64,000 nucleotides of DNA, taken from the NCBI RefSeq assembly GCF_000376945.1, contig NZ_AQXU01000023.1, positions 186,001 to 250,000 of the forward strand. Direction: 5' to 3'. The stretch comes from Leeia oryzae DSM 17879. GTDB lineage: Bacteria; Pseudomonadota; Gammaproteobacteria; Burkholderiales; Leeiaceae. Below are positions 27,632 to 38,178 of the stretch, one piece after another. A program made the position numbers and the translations under genes. The notes under the pieces are model-generated. The model saw nothing but the letters and a program-made list of their open reading frames with translations, was not told the DNA's origin and searched no databases. Numbering within the stretch: the first letter of the stretch is position 1; each line of letters opens with the position of its first letter.

Positions 27632-28797
27632 GCGGAGACCTCTTCTGGCACGGGTACGGACAAGCCGACTTCTTCATCGCTCAGATAACAGGCAGGGTCT
27701 TCCGCCCAGAAATCTCCCGTCAGTTGCCAGGCACGCACACGGGTATTGCCACCGCAAATGGCCAGATGCTGGCAACCGGCACAACGCCCTTTCAGTGGTC
27801 TGGGGCTGGATTTCAGGCCGGCCATGAGCGGGTCTGATACATCTGGCCAGATTTGCGAAAACGGACGCTCCCGCACGCTGCCCAAGGGGTAGTTCCACCA
27901 CATGGTATCCGGGTGCACAATGCCAAGGTTGTCGATATTGGCGACATTCACGCCGCTGCTATTGCCGCCCCATTGCTGCAGCATCTCCGCAATATGTGCT
28001 TGCTGCGTCGGGTAGTGTTTTGCCAGCCAATGCAGCAGGTACACGCCATCGGCATCGTTGTTACCGGTGACATAGTCTTTAGGTGTACCAGCCCGCAGGT
28101 TTTTCAGGCAATGCTCAAACAGCAGGTCCATCGCGTCCCGCGTGGCAGCAAACACGGCATCGTCCTTGCGGTTTTTCATGCCGCGACCGGCATAGTTGAG
28201 GTGGCTGAAATAAAACTTGTCGATGTCTTCGCGGTCGACCAGGTCCAGCAGCAAGGGAAGCTCGCTGGCGTTATCTTGTGTCATGGTAAAGCGCACACCA
28301 ACCTTGATGCCGTGCGCTTTGCACAGGCGGATACCTTCTAGCGACAAATCAAACGCGCCTTCTTTGCGGCGGAACTTGTCATGGGTGGCACCAATGCCGT
28401 CCAGGCTAACCCCTACGTAGTCAAAACCCACGGCTGCTATCTCTGCAATATTGTGCTCGTCAATCAAGGTACCGTTGGACGACAGCCCCACATAAAACCC
28501 CATGGATTTGGCACGTCTGGCCAGCTCAAAAATATCCGGCCGCAGCAGCGGCTCGCCGCCAGACAAAATCAGTACAGGCACCCCAAAGGCTTTCAGGTCA
28601 TCCATGACCGTGCAGGCTTCCTGGGTACTCAGCTCGCCTTTAAAGTGGGTATCGGCAGAAATGGAGTAGCAATGCTTGCAGGTCAGGTTGCAGCGGCGGA
28701 TCAGGTTCCAGATGACGACCGGGCCGGAGGGCTTGCGCGCCGGCTTTAACGGGGTGGGATGGTCGATCTGCTGCAGATAGTGTGTGATGCGAAACAT
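27628..28797 (-). CDS. nirJ: NirJ, radical-SAM heme d1 biosynthesis protein
   Basis: 389 residues. The radical-SAM cysteines CNLTCKHCY lie at Cys36, Cys40 and Cys43, and a second cysteine cluster near the C-terminus (CAGCQHLAICGGNTRVRAW, then C about 370) resembles SPASM-type auxiliary Fe-S sites. NirJ replaces two propionate chains of didecarboxysiroheme by carbonyl groups. The start at 28797 has AGGAG 6 bp upstream; an in-frame start further up lies within nirH. It overlaps nirN by 4 bp. Confidence 0.94.
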   Translation of the reverse strand: MFRITHYLQQIDHPTPLKPARKPSGPVVIWNLIRRCNLTCKHCYSISADTHFKGELSTQEACTVMDDLKAFGVPVLILSGGEPLLRPDIFELARRAKSMGFYVGLSSNGTLIDEHNIAEIAAVGFDYVGVSLDGIGATHDKFRRKEGAFDLSLEGIRLCKAHGIKVGVRFTMTQDNASELPLLLDLVDREDIDKFYFSHLNYAGRGMKNRKDDAVFAATRDAMDLLFEHCLKNLRAGTPKDYVTGNNDADGVYLLHWLAKHYPTQQAHIAEMLQQWGGNSSGVNVANIDNLGIVHPDTMWWNYPLGSVRERPFSQIWPDVSDPLMAGLKSSPRPLKGRCAGCQHLAICGGNTRVRAWQLTGDFWAEDPACYLSDEEVGLSVPVPEEVSA

Positions 28798-28825
28798 GGT
28801 TGACTCCTGTGTGTTCAACCTGCCG

Positions 28826-29338
28826 TTATCGGGCAAATGTCTGGTCACCGGGGATACGTAATCCGGTCTTTTTTAGAATTCGGGTGGAATACAGCACCGT
28901 ATGCTTGCGGCAATGCTCACTGGCCAGCTGCTGCATGCGGGCTTCCATGTCTTTGGCGGTGGCTTCGTCTTTGGCATGGATCATGGCAAACAGGTTGTAC
29001 GGCCAGTCCGGGTAGCGCGGGCGCTGATAGCAATGGGAAACAAACGGTAACTGGCAAAATGCGGCTGCAACGTCCGTGAGGGCTTCGTCCCGGATATCCC
29101 ACACCGTCATGCCGTTAAACAGATACCCTAGCCGATAGTGGTTAGGCACCGCGGCAATGCGACGTAACACGCCCTGCTCCGCCAGTCTTTGCATGCGATG
29201 GATAATGGTGGCTTCATCTGTGCCCAATTGTTCTGCCAGTGCGGCAAACGGGCGAGACACCAGCGGCAATCCGGCAGCACTGATTTGCATCAGTGCCTGG
29301 TCCAGGGCATCCATCACAGGGGAAGTCGGTGTGTTCAT
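28826..29338 (-). CDS. nirH: NirH, siroheme decarboxylase subunit (Lrp/AsnC-like)
   Basis: 170 residues with an N-terminal winged helix-turn-helix and a C-terminal ligand domain of the AsnC type, yet functioning as an enzyme subunit. NirDL, G and H together decarboxylate siroheme to didecarboxysiroheme. Typical segments are EQLGTDEATIIHRMQRL and CYQRPRYPDWPYNLFAMIH. I chose ATG 29338, where the sequence matches the usual family start; a TTG at 29386 would add 16 residues. It starts 60 bp after nirG and ends 28 bp before nirJ. Confidence 0.88.
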   Translation of the reverse strand: MNTPTSPVMDALDQALMQISAAGLPLVSRPFAALAEQLGTDEATIIHRMQRLAEQGVLRRIAAVPNHYRLGYLFNGMTVWDIRDEALTDVAAAFCQLPFVSHCYQRPRYPDWPYNLFAMIHAKDEATAKDMEARMQQLASEHCRKHTVLYSTRILKKTGLRIPGDQTFAR

Positions 29339-29398
29339 GCAGCCATTTAACCGTAGTGGCAGCAGGGTTTCCTTAACCGAGATCAAGCATAGTGGGGG

Positions 29399-29854
29399 CT
29401 AGGCGTCGAAGCGGAGATGTACCCGAAACTCTTGCTGTTTGGGCAGGTTAAGCACGGCTAACCCGGTTTGATCTTCAATTGTGCGCAAGACTTGCTGACA
29501 CCCGGCATCAGACGTAGTGGCCACCACAAACCACATGTTGTAGTGATGGTTGCGCAGGTAATTGTGGGCGACTTCTGGCATGGCATTGACGATGCCGGCT
29601 ACCCTCTCGATATCGTCCTCTGGCACGGCAAGTGCGGCCAGGGTAAACGTGCCGCCTGCTTTCTCTATCTGCCACATAGGGCCAAAGCGGGTCAGTACGC
29701 CGTTAGCCAGCAGCGTCTCGATGGTCGAGATCACCTCGGTTTCGGTCAAGCCCAGTTCGTGCGCGATATCGGCATAAGGTGTGGCGGTAATGGGCAAACC
29801 GTCTTGCAGACGGTTCACCAGCAGGCGTTCGATGTCTGTCAGCACGGTTGCCAT
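29399..29854 (-). CDS. nirG: NirG, siroheme decarboxylase subunit (Lrp/AsnC-like)
   Basis: 151 residues. Winged helix-turn-helix at the N-terminus (YADIAHELGLTETEVISTIE), then NYLRNHHYNMWFVVAT, the conserved core of NirD/G type subunits. The start at 29854 follows GGAGAAGAACG. It sits between the nirDL fusion (16 bp upstream) and nirH. The assignment to G rather than L or D is by position and by the presence of the DL fusion. Confidence 0.85.
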   Translation of the reverse strand: MATVLTDIERLLVNRLQDGLPITATPYADIAHELGLTETEVISTIETLLANGVLTRFGPMWQIEKAGGTFTLAALAVPEDDIERVAGIVNAMPEVAHNYLRNHHYNMWFVVATTSDAGCQQVLRTIEDQTGLAVLNLPKQQEFRVHLRFDA

Positions 29855-29870
29855 CGTTCTTCTCCCCGGT

Positions 29871-30911
29871 TCAGTACCTGGCATACCTGGCGCCACATTG
29901 CTTGTAACGCTTGGTAGAAAACAACACATCGGACGGATAACCTGTCAGCCCCAAGCGTACATTGATGTCGGCCAGCTGCTGCCGGACCGTGGTTTCATCT
30001 TTGCCGTGAATCATGGCAAACAGTGTGTAGGGCCATTCCGTACCGCAAGCCGGACGCCGGTAACACAGGCGCACGCAATCTTCTTGCGCCAATTGGGTGC
30101 CGATCTCGTTAATGCGATCTTCCGGAATCTGCCAGACACACATGGCATTGGATTTATACCCCAACCCGCGGTGATGCAAGACCACCCCCAGGCGGCGGAT
30201 GATGCCCTCTACCAGCCATTGTTTTAATTGCATGATGACATCGTGCCCCGTCGCCCCCCATTGGGCAGCCAGATCGGTATACGGTGTCGCACTGAGCGGA
30301 ATGCCCTCTTGCAGCAGTTGTACCAGTTGCCACTGCCGCGCAGTAAGGCTGACAGGTTCTATGGCTTGTACCACCGGCAGGCTGCGCTTTCTGCCCGGCC
30401 CTACCAGAGAAAAACCCAGGTCAATATGGTACTCCGTCAGCAAAGGCAGATTCAGCAACGGTTTACGGCGGAAACTGGCAGTTTCTGCCTCTATCATTTG
30501 CAGGATGCGCGCAAGTGTCAGGGTATCGGTGGCAGCCACTACAAACCAAAGGTTATAAACATGGTGGCGTGCATAATTGTGGTTTACGGCTTCAAACTGG
30601 TTAATAACGTGGGCGGCTTCTTCCAGATAGGTAGGGGCAACAGAAATGGCCGCCAGTGTTGATACACCAATCCGGTTGGGCGCCCATACCACGCCAACAC
30701 GGCTGATTTTGCCGCTGGCTTTCCCCTGTTGCAGGGTGTTTATCACGCGAGCTTCGGTCCAGTCTTTGCCTAGCGATGAGGCAATGTGCTGATACGGGTG
30801 CGGCATGAGCGGAAAGTCATGCTGAAAATCATCCAGCAGCTTGAGCTCTGCTGCATCTACCCCCGCAGGCGGGCCATAACCGGTAAAGGCCGGTGCCAGA
30901 TCATTGTGCAT
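29871..30911 (-). CDS. nirDL: NirDL fusion, siroheme decarboxylase
   Basis: 346 residues, two AsnC-like units in one chain. The first (about 20-165) contains NYARHHVYNLWFVVAAT and the second (about 190-340) has CYRRPACGTEWPYTLFAMIHGKDE. Many denitrifiers have separate nirD and nirL; fusion is known. It acts with NirG and NirH on siroheme. Only 2 bp separate it from the nirF stop, so the genes are coupled. Ribosome site GGGATG is modest. Confidence 0.92.
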   Translation of the reverse strand: MHNDLAPAFTGYGPPAGVDAAELKLLDDFQHDFPLMPHPYQHIASSLGKDWTEARVINTLQQGKASGKISRVGVVWAPNRIGVSTLAAISVAPTYLEEAAHVINQFEAVNHNYARHHVYNLWFVVAATDTLTLARILQMIEAETASFRRKPLLNLPLLTEYHIDLGFSLVGPGRKRSLPVVQAIEPVSLTARQWQLVQLLQEGIPLSATPYTDLAAQWGATGHDVIMQLKQWLVEGIIRRLGVVLHHRGLGYKSNAMCVWQIPEDRINEIGTQLAQEDCVRLCYRRPACGTEWPYTLFAMIHGKDETTVRQQLADINVRLGLTGYPSDVLFSTKRYKQCGARYARY

Positions 30912-30913
30912 GG

Positions 30914-32089
30914 CTACATCCCCAACCGGCCTGCACGCCAGCCAAAGAAGATGCCAGACGGGTTGTCTGCGGGCAGTGTGGTAATGCGTTCCAGCGTTTG
31001 CGTGTCGTACACCTCTACCCGGTTTTCATCCCGGCAAGACAGCCAGACCTGATCGCCCCTGGCTGTAAATTCAAAATGCAATACGCCCTTGCAAGGCTTG
31101 AAGGTACGGACCACCTTCATGGTGGGTACATCAATGACCTGAACCGTGTCGTTGTCCGGAAACGCAAAATTGGCCCACACCTGCTTGCCGTCCGGCCTGG
31201 CCATCACAAATACCGGTTGGCCGGCCAGCGGAATATGGCGCCTGATTTCCCAGCTGCGGTTATCCGCCACGATGGCTTCTTTATGGCCGATAGACGGAAA
31301 AAATGCATAATCACCAGCCACAGACCAGCCGCGCAGGTGCGGCATTTTGTACACGGGCTGCTTCTCTGCGCCCTGCCCGTAGCCGTTCAATACCCGTGTT
31401 ACACCTTTTTCCGGATACCAGGTATCCAGCAAGGCCACACCGTCTTCCCCGTACAAACCAGCCATATAGTAGCGGCCATCCATGGTGGCCAGGCCATCAT
31501 AGGGCTGCTGGCCGATATGCGGATAGCGGGTGATGACCGGTTGGCGCGGGTTGCTGGCATCTACCACCCAGATCTGCCCCGCCTCGAACAAACTGAAGGC
31601 AAACCGGTGCCCTGGCAAATCCGCCAGGCCCACTACCTTGGAAACCACGCCCGTGGCCGGGTCCAGCGCCGGAATATCTGCCAGCAGTGCCAGCGTATCG
31701 GCATCAAACAGTTTCACCCCACCGGGCTGGTAATTTTGGGCTGCGATGATGCGCCCGTCACTGGAAATCGCCCCGCCAATGCTGTTACCCGCTTGCAATA
31801 CCCGTTTGACCAACTGGTGCGTCAGCAAATCTACCTTGCTGATGCCGCCATCACGCCCAAACACATAGGCAAAGCGTCCGTCACGCGAGAACACCGCTGC
31901 CGCATGGGACAAATCCCCCAGGCCGCCGACATTGGCAAGTTGTGTGTGGGTAGAGTTTTCGACAATACGAATATGGCCGCTGGCCCGTTCGATGATGATG
32001 CCAAGATCAGCCGTGCCGCGAGCAACAGGTTGCGATGCACAGCCGGCCAGCAGCAGCGCAGACATCAGGGTAGTCAGTAGGGTTTTCAT
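30914..32089 (-). CDS. nirF: NirF, heme d1 biosynthesis lipoprotein with d1-type propeller
   Basis: 391 residues. Lipoprotein signal MKTLLTTLMSALLLAGCAS with lipobox LAGC, so it is anchored in the periplasm. The rest is an eight-bladed propeller related to the d1 domain of NirS, needed for a late step of heme d1 formation. The ATG at 32089 gives a clean lipoprotein signal; a start 27 bp further up is possible. A perfect FNR-type palindrome lies 64 bp upstream, inside nirC. Confidence 0.92.
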   Translation of the reverse strand: MKTLLTTLMSALLLAGCASQPVARGTADLGIIIERASGHIRIVENSTHTQLANVGGLGDLSHAAAVFSRDGRFAYVFGRDGGISKVDLLTHQLVKRVLQAGNSIGGAISSDGRIIAAQNYQPGGVKLFDADTLALLADIPALDPATGVVSKVVGLADLPGHRFAFSLFEAGQIWVVDASNPRQPVITRYPHIGQQPYDGLATMDGRYYMAGLYGEDGVALLDTWYPEKGVTRVLNGYGQGAEKQPVYKMPHLRGWSVAGDYAFFPSIGHKEAIVADNRSWEIRRHIPLAGQPVFVMARPDGKQVWANFAFPDNDTVQVIDVPTMKVVRTFKPCKGVLHFEFTARGDQVWLSCRDENRVEVYDTQTLERITTLPADNPSGIFFGWRAGRLGM

Positions 32090-32143
32090 GGTGGATACAC
32101 AATGAACAGGATGCACCGATTGTGCGGAGTTGTCCGCGATGCG

Positions 32144-32491
32144 TCATTGATTCGGATCAAGTGGCTTTTGGGATTGCAGCCATTGCACTAGCCATTCGGC
32201 CTCGGCCTCAGACATAAAGGGCTTCCATGGCGGCATCGGCGTGCCGGGACGGCCATTCATGATGGTGGCGACCAGATTTTCCATCGGTTTGCCGGATAAT
32301 GCCTGCGGTGTCAGCGGGCTACCCAGGCCACCTTTCAGTGTCAGGCCATGGCAGGCACCGCAATCCTGATGCAACAGATGCAGCAAGGCTTGCTGGCGTG
32401 CAGGGTCTGGCGCATTGGAGGTATCTGCCCAAGCGGACATACCGGACAAACCAAGGCAACAGGCAAGAATTAGCAATCTCAGAGGGCGCAT
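32144..32491 (-). CDS. nirC: NirC, small c-type cytochrome
   Basis: 115 residues. Signal peptide (MRPLRLLILACCLGLSGM..WAD), one heme c site CGACH at Cys44-His48 and a late methionine ligand (MPPW, Met about 90). NirC-type c55x cytochromes donate electrons to NirS. The start 32491 begins the signal peptide. Its last five codons contain a palindrome that looks like an FNR/Dnr binding site. Confidence 0.9.
   Translation of the reverse strand: MRPLRLLILACCLGLSGMSAWADTSNAPDPARQQALLHLLHQDCGACHGLTLKGGLGSPLTPQALSGKPMENLVATIMNGRPGTPMPPWKPFMSEAEAEWLVQWLQSQKPLDPNQ
32147..32160 (-). promoter_or_regulatory. Perfect FNR/Dnr-type box inside nirC, ahead of nirF
   Basis: TTGAT CCGA ATCAA on the minus strand, matching both half-sites of the FNR consensus TTGAT-N4-ATCAA. 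The centre is 64 bp before the nirF start. A class-II start site 41 bp from the centre would put the -10 element at 32119-32124, where CACAAT (4 of 6 matches) is found. The site overlaps the codons for the last residues of nirC. Confidence 0.6.
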
Positions 32492-32626
32492 GATCTGCAG
32501 GCTTATGAAGGAATAAAGACAAGCCTCTACTACCAGAGGCAGGGCTGCCCGGACAAATCCCCCGTTACGCACAGACAAACATCACGGGAGATTGGCAGCC
32601 CTTAAACCACAACAACAGCTAACCGC

Positions 32627-32935
32627 TTACAGAGACAGAATCCAGTGCGCCAGGGTTTTGGCTTCTTCTTCGGTCACATTATTGGCCGGCATCGGAATCG
32701 GGCCCCAGACACCTGCCCCACCCTTGCGGATTTTATCTGCCAGCTGGGCTTCCATACCGGCTTTGCCTTTGTACTTGGCCGCTACCATTTTGTACGCCGG
32801 GCCCAGAATCTTGTTGTCCACACCGTGGCAAGACAGGCAGTTTTTATCTTTGGCCAATTGTTGCGGGTCTGCCGCATGGGCAGCTGTCATGCCAATACCT
32901 GCACAGATTGCCAGCATCAAAGTCAGTTTTTTCAT
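32627..32935 (-). CDS. nirM: NirM, cytochrome c551
   Basis: 102 residues. Signal peptide MKKLTLMLAICAGIGMTAAHAA, then heme site CLSCH (Cys33-His37) and a C-terminal methionine ligand in PIPMPANNVTEEEAK. This is the small soluble electron donor to cytochrome cd1 nitrite reductase. Start 32935 is preceded by TTGGAGAAACATC. It sits between nirS (about 60 bp upstream) and nirC. Confidence 0.94.
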   Translation of the reverse strand: MKKLTLMLAICAGIGMTAAHAADPQQLAKDKNCLSCHGVDNKILGPAYKMVAAKYKGKAGMEAQLADKIRKGGAGVWGPIPMPANNVTEEEAKTLAHWILSL

Positions 32936-32995
32936 GATGTTTCTCCAAAAACCGGATGACACCGCAAGGCGCGCGATGCCATCCATCACAATCAA

Positions 32996-35030
<2,035 letters not shown>

Positions 35031-35335
35031 ATGAAGCAAAAGATGGTCAGAAAACCCAACATACATGATCGTGAACTGTATCGCGCGATAGATGAGGTTC
35101 AGTATTACGTGTGGGGCACGATTGGTATTGCTGACAGCCCCCAAAGCAGGGATGAATATTCTTCCTACTTGCCCCAAGTGTTTCGCATGCTTCAGGATGG
35201 TGCGAAGAGGTTATCGCTTCACATTTAGGCAAGGTGGCCTTGTTTCACATGGCTTTATCAATCGATGCAGAAAGTAATATGCATGTAGCTCGCCTGTTGT
35301 GCGAATGGCGAGATTTTCTTTTATGCTCGCCCTGA
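35031..35335 (+). pseudogene. Conserved hypothetical gene broken by a 1-bp frameshift
   Basis: The first frame gives HDRELYRAIDEVQYYVWG, IGIADSPQSRDEYSSYLPQVF and stops soon after residue 65. A second frame then continues with EEVIASHLGKVALFHMALS and CEWRDFLL to a stop at 35333-35335. Both parts match a widespread uncharacterised family (about 100 residues) in one piece. One missing base near 35203-35207 (GGTGC|GAAGAG) restores it. It is either a decayed gene or a sequencing error. Confidence 0.65.
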
Positions 35336-35351
35336 CAATATGGGATGATTT

Positions 35352-35852
35352 ATGAATTCAGACCTTGTAGCTTGCCCTTGCTGTGGCAAACTGGTTTCAG
35401 CAAATAGAATGGAATTAACTTTTCGGCGACCTGATGAAATTGCAGCACTGACCGACGAAGACAGAAATATCAGATGCTGGTACAACAATGACATCTATGT
35501 TCTGGATGACGCCAGATTTTTCTTGCGGTGTACTATCCCACTGCCTATTGCCGGATTACCTGAGCGGTATTCGATTGGCGCTTGGGCAGAAGTTAATCGC
35601 GAAAGTTTTAAGCGTATTTATGATCTTTGGGAAGATGATCAACAGGCAAATGAGCCGCCAATGAAGGCACATTTGGCAAATAATATTCCACTCACATCCG
35701 GGTCTCTGAACTGTGATGTCAATGTACAGCTTACAGGGCCAACAACAAGACCAGAGATCATCATTATTGATAAAGAGTGCTCCTTACACGATGAACAAGT
35801 AACTGGAATTAGCCTTCACCGAGCAAATGAATATTCTGGTCTCATCAGATAA
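35352..35852 (+). CDS. DUF2199-like hypothetical protein
   Basis: 166 residues with an N-terminal CPCCGK zinc-knuckle-like pair, then RRPDEIAALTDEDRN and FFLRCTIPLPI, and SIGAWAEVNRESFKRIYDLW. This is the DUF2199 pattern; function unknown. The gene is one of a run of small plus-strand genes of no obvious link to denitrification that sits between nirS and cysG. AT content appears higher than in the neighbouring nir genes. Confidence 0.75.
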   Translation: MNSDLVACPCCGKLVSANRMELTFRRPDEIAALTDEDRNIRCWYNNDIYVLDDARFFLRCTIPLPIAGLPERYSIGAWAEVNRESFKRIYDLWEDDQQANEPPMKAHLANNIPLTSGSLNCDVNVQLTGPTTRPEIIIIDKECSLHDEQVTGISLHRANEYSGLIR

Positions 35853-35905
35853 AATACAGCCCACTGCCCATCACAATATCAAGTCATTACATAACCAGGA
35901 TATTT

Positions 35906-36160
35906 ATGCCACGTTTTTTGGTAACGCTTATCAGAACCCCGCAATTTCAGACATCTGCCATTGCAGCACATCAGGCTTTTCTTGAAACACTTAGACAGAA
36001 CGGCAAGCTGGAACTCGCCGGGCCATTTACGGATAAAACAGGTGGTGCCTATCTGATGCATGCTGAAAACCTGGAAGAAGCGCACGCCATTGCCATGACC
36101 GACCCATTGCATATCACACAGTCTTCTGTGGTGACTGTGCATGAATGGGATGCCAAGTAA
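35906..36160 (+). CDS. YciI-like family protein
   Basis: 84 residues in the compact ferredoxin-like YciI fold. Pattern HQAFLETLRQNGKLELAGPF followed by GGAYLMHAENLEEAHAIAM and DP(LH) matches the family. Some relatives act as small dehydratases or lyases, most have no known role. It is in a run of small plus-strand genes. Confidence 0.8.
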   Translation: MPRFLVTLIRTPQFQTSAIAAHQAFLETLRQNGKLELAGPFTDKTGGAYLMHAENLEEAHAIAMTDPLHITQSSVVTVHEWDAK

Positions 36161-36226
36161 AGAAGCTGGCATGTTGATGTTCTTCTACGCTTCCAGCAAA
36201 TTCAGCAGAGACCAGAGATCAAAACC

Positions 36227-36547
36227 ATGCATGCATTATTTCTGTGTAGCCAGAACCGTCTGCGTAGCCCGACCGCAGAGCAAGTATTTTCCAGCTGGCC
36301 TGGGGTAGAAACAGATTCAGCCGGTTTGGGAACAGGTGCTGATGTTCCCTTGTCTGCTGATCAGCTTGAATGGGCTGATATCATCTTTGTGATGGAAAAA
36401 GTGCACAAAGTCAGGTTGGCGCAGAAATTCAAACCTTACCTGAACGGTAAAAGGGTGATCTGCCTTGATATTCCTGATGTGTATAAATTCATGCAACCAG
36501 AGCTAATTCAGCTTCTGGAAAAGAAAGTCAGCAAATTCCTGCGATGA
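36227..36547 (+). CDS. Low-molecular-weight protein tyrosine phosphatase-like protein
   Basis: 106 residues. The N-terminus LFLCSQNRLRSPTAEQVF has the C-x5-R phosphate-binding loop (Cys7 to Arg13) of LMW phosphatases, and IFVMEKVHKVRL corresponds to the helix after it. The general acid aspartate lies probably in LDIPDVY. It is shorter than the classical enzymes (about 150 residues), as in a subfamily found in many bacteria. Substrate unknown. Confidence 0.75.
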   Translation: MHALFLCSQNRLRSPTAEQVFSSWPGVETDSAGLGTGADVPLSADQLEWADIIFVMEKVHKVRLAQKFKPYLNGKRVICLDIPDVYKFMQPELIQLLEKKVSKFLR

Positions 36548-36598
36548 GGATGCTTGCCCGCAGCAAGTTATCCGTCTTTTCCAGACGCCTTAGTCCTA

Positions 36599-37999
36599 TC
36601 ACTGGTTTTCCTTCCCGCCAAACCATCCCAACTCCCCCTGCAACTTCACCACTTCACCAATAATGATCACGGCGGGCGACTGAATACCTGCGGCCACAAT
36701 TGCCTCTGGCAGTTCACCCAATGTACTGGTAACTACCCGCTGTTGTGGCAAGGTAGCGTTCTGGACCACGGCCACAGGCGTGTCTTGGCGTCGGCCACGG
36801 GCGACCAGTTCTTTGCAGATGACGGGGGCTTGCTCTACGCCCATGTAAACGACTACGGTTTCGGTGTCTGCTGTGAGTCTGGCCCAGTCGAGTGTTTCTT
36901 GCCCTGCCCGACGGTGGCCGGTGACAAAGGTACAGGATTGGGCGTAATCCCGGTGGGTAAGCGGTATGCCGGCGTAACAGGCAGCGCCGGAGGCGGCGGT
37001 AATACCGGGGACGACTTCGATATCAATATCCAGTGACAACAGCGCAGACAGTTCTTCCCCGCCACGGCCAAAAATAAACGGGTCCCCGCCTTTCAGGCGC
37101 ACCACTTGTTTGCCCTCTTTGGCCAGCCGGAACAATGTCTGGTTGATGTCTTCTTGCGGCAGGGTGTGGCGACTACTGGCCTTGCCTACGTATATCCGCT
37201 CTGCATCCCGGCGGATGAGGTTGACGATTTCGGGTGAGACCAGATTGTCATACACGACCACATCGGCAATCTGCATGAGCCGTAGCGCACGGAAGGTGAG
37301 CAAATCCGGGTTGCCCGGCCCAGCGCCAACCAGATACACCGCACCTCTGGCCGTTTTGGCTTCTTCTTTGGCGTTGGCCAGTTCGCTGATCAGCAAGGTT
37401 TCTGCCTGCTCCATTCGGCCGTTGAGCGCCATGTCCGTCATCGGGCCATCCAGCAACCGCTCCCAGAACATGCGTCGCTCGCCCGGGTTGGGTAGCACGC
37501 GCTTGGCAGAATCGCGGAACTTGCCAATTAAACCGGACAACTTGCCCCATTGATGCGGAATGATGCCTTCGAGCTTTGTGCGCATATGTCTGGCCAGCAC
37601 GGGTGCGCCACCAGAGGTGGATACGGCAATCATCAGGGGCGAACGGTCTACAATCGCGGGCATGATAAAGCGGCACAAAGCTGGCTGATCTACGACGTTT
37701 ACCGGTAGGCGCTGGGCTTCTGCCGCCTCAAAAACAGTGCGGTTCACGTCGGGTTGGTCTGTTGCGGCTATCACTACCCGCACATCATCCAGATGCTGTG
37801 TTTCAAAAACACTTTGGGTCCAGTGCCAGCCGGCGGCGTCGATTTTGTCTGCCATGGCCTGGCAAACTTCGGGTGCCACCACACGGACCTTCGCGCCGGC
37901 GTCATCCAGCAGGCTTGCCTTGCGCAAGGCTACCTCACCCCCACCCACAACCAGCGCAGGCAGACCTTGCAAGTTCATGAAAACCGGAAAGTAATCCAT
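36599..37999 (-). CDS. cysG: Siroheme synthase (multifunctional)
   Basis: 466 residues in three functional parts: NAD-dependent precorrin-2 dehydrogenase and ferrochelatase at the N-terminus (GLPALVVGGGEVALRKASLL, from about 10), and uroporphyrinogen-III methyltransferase from about 215 (VYLVGAGPGNPDLLTFRALR, VVRLKGGDPFIFGRGGEE). Siroheme is the precursor of heme d1, so next to the nir genes it can do the job of nirE, which is absent here. Start 37999 has GGGAG upstream. It is divergent from norC, so both promoters lie in the 180-bp gap. Confidence 0.95.
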   Translation of the reverse strand: MDYFPVFMNLQGLPALVVGGGEVALRKASLLDDAGAKVRVVAPEVCQAMADKIDAAGWHWTQSVFETQHLDDVRVVIAATDQPDVNRTVFEAAEAQRLPVNVVDQPALCRFIMPAIVDRSPLMIAVSTSGGAPVLARHMRTKLEGIIPHQWGKLSGLIGKFRDSAKRVLPNPGERRMFWERLLDGPMTDMALNGRMEQAETLLISELANAKEEAKTARGAVYLVGAGPGNPDLLTFRALRLMQIADVVVYDNLVSPEIVNLIRRDAERIYVGKASSRHTLPQEDINQTLFRLAKEGKQVVRLKGGDPFIFGRGGEELSALLSLDIDIEVVPGITAASGAACYAGIPLTHRDYAQSCTFVTGHRRAGQETLDWARLTADTETVVVYMGVEQAPVICKELVARGRRQDTPVAVVQNATLPQQRVVTSTLGELPEAIVAAGIQSPAVIIIGEVVKLQGELGWFGGKENQ

Positions 38000-38077
38000 G
38001 ACACGCTCCCTTTTCTGCACCTGACGATGCGTTTTTTTCATGTGAGGCAGTGTAACGGAGGGGGGCTTCCGATTTCG

Positions 38078-38091
38078 TTGACCCGCATCAA
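38078..38091 (+). promoter_or_regulatory. FNR/Dnr-type box of the norC promoter
   Basis: TTGAC CCGC ATCAA, one mismatch from TTGAT-N4-ATCAA. The centre is 94 bp before the norC start. A start site about 41 bp downstream would place the -10 element near 38115-38120 (TAAAGT). It could also act on the divergent cysG. Confidence 0.7.
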
Positions 38092-38178
38092 GGCGTCATA
38101 ACACCGCTAATTTGTAAAGTGCGGCCATGGTTGCGATTTACACCGAATCGCACCGTAAACGGATCACAGGGAGGAATC

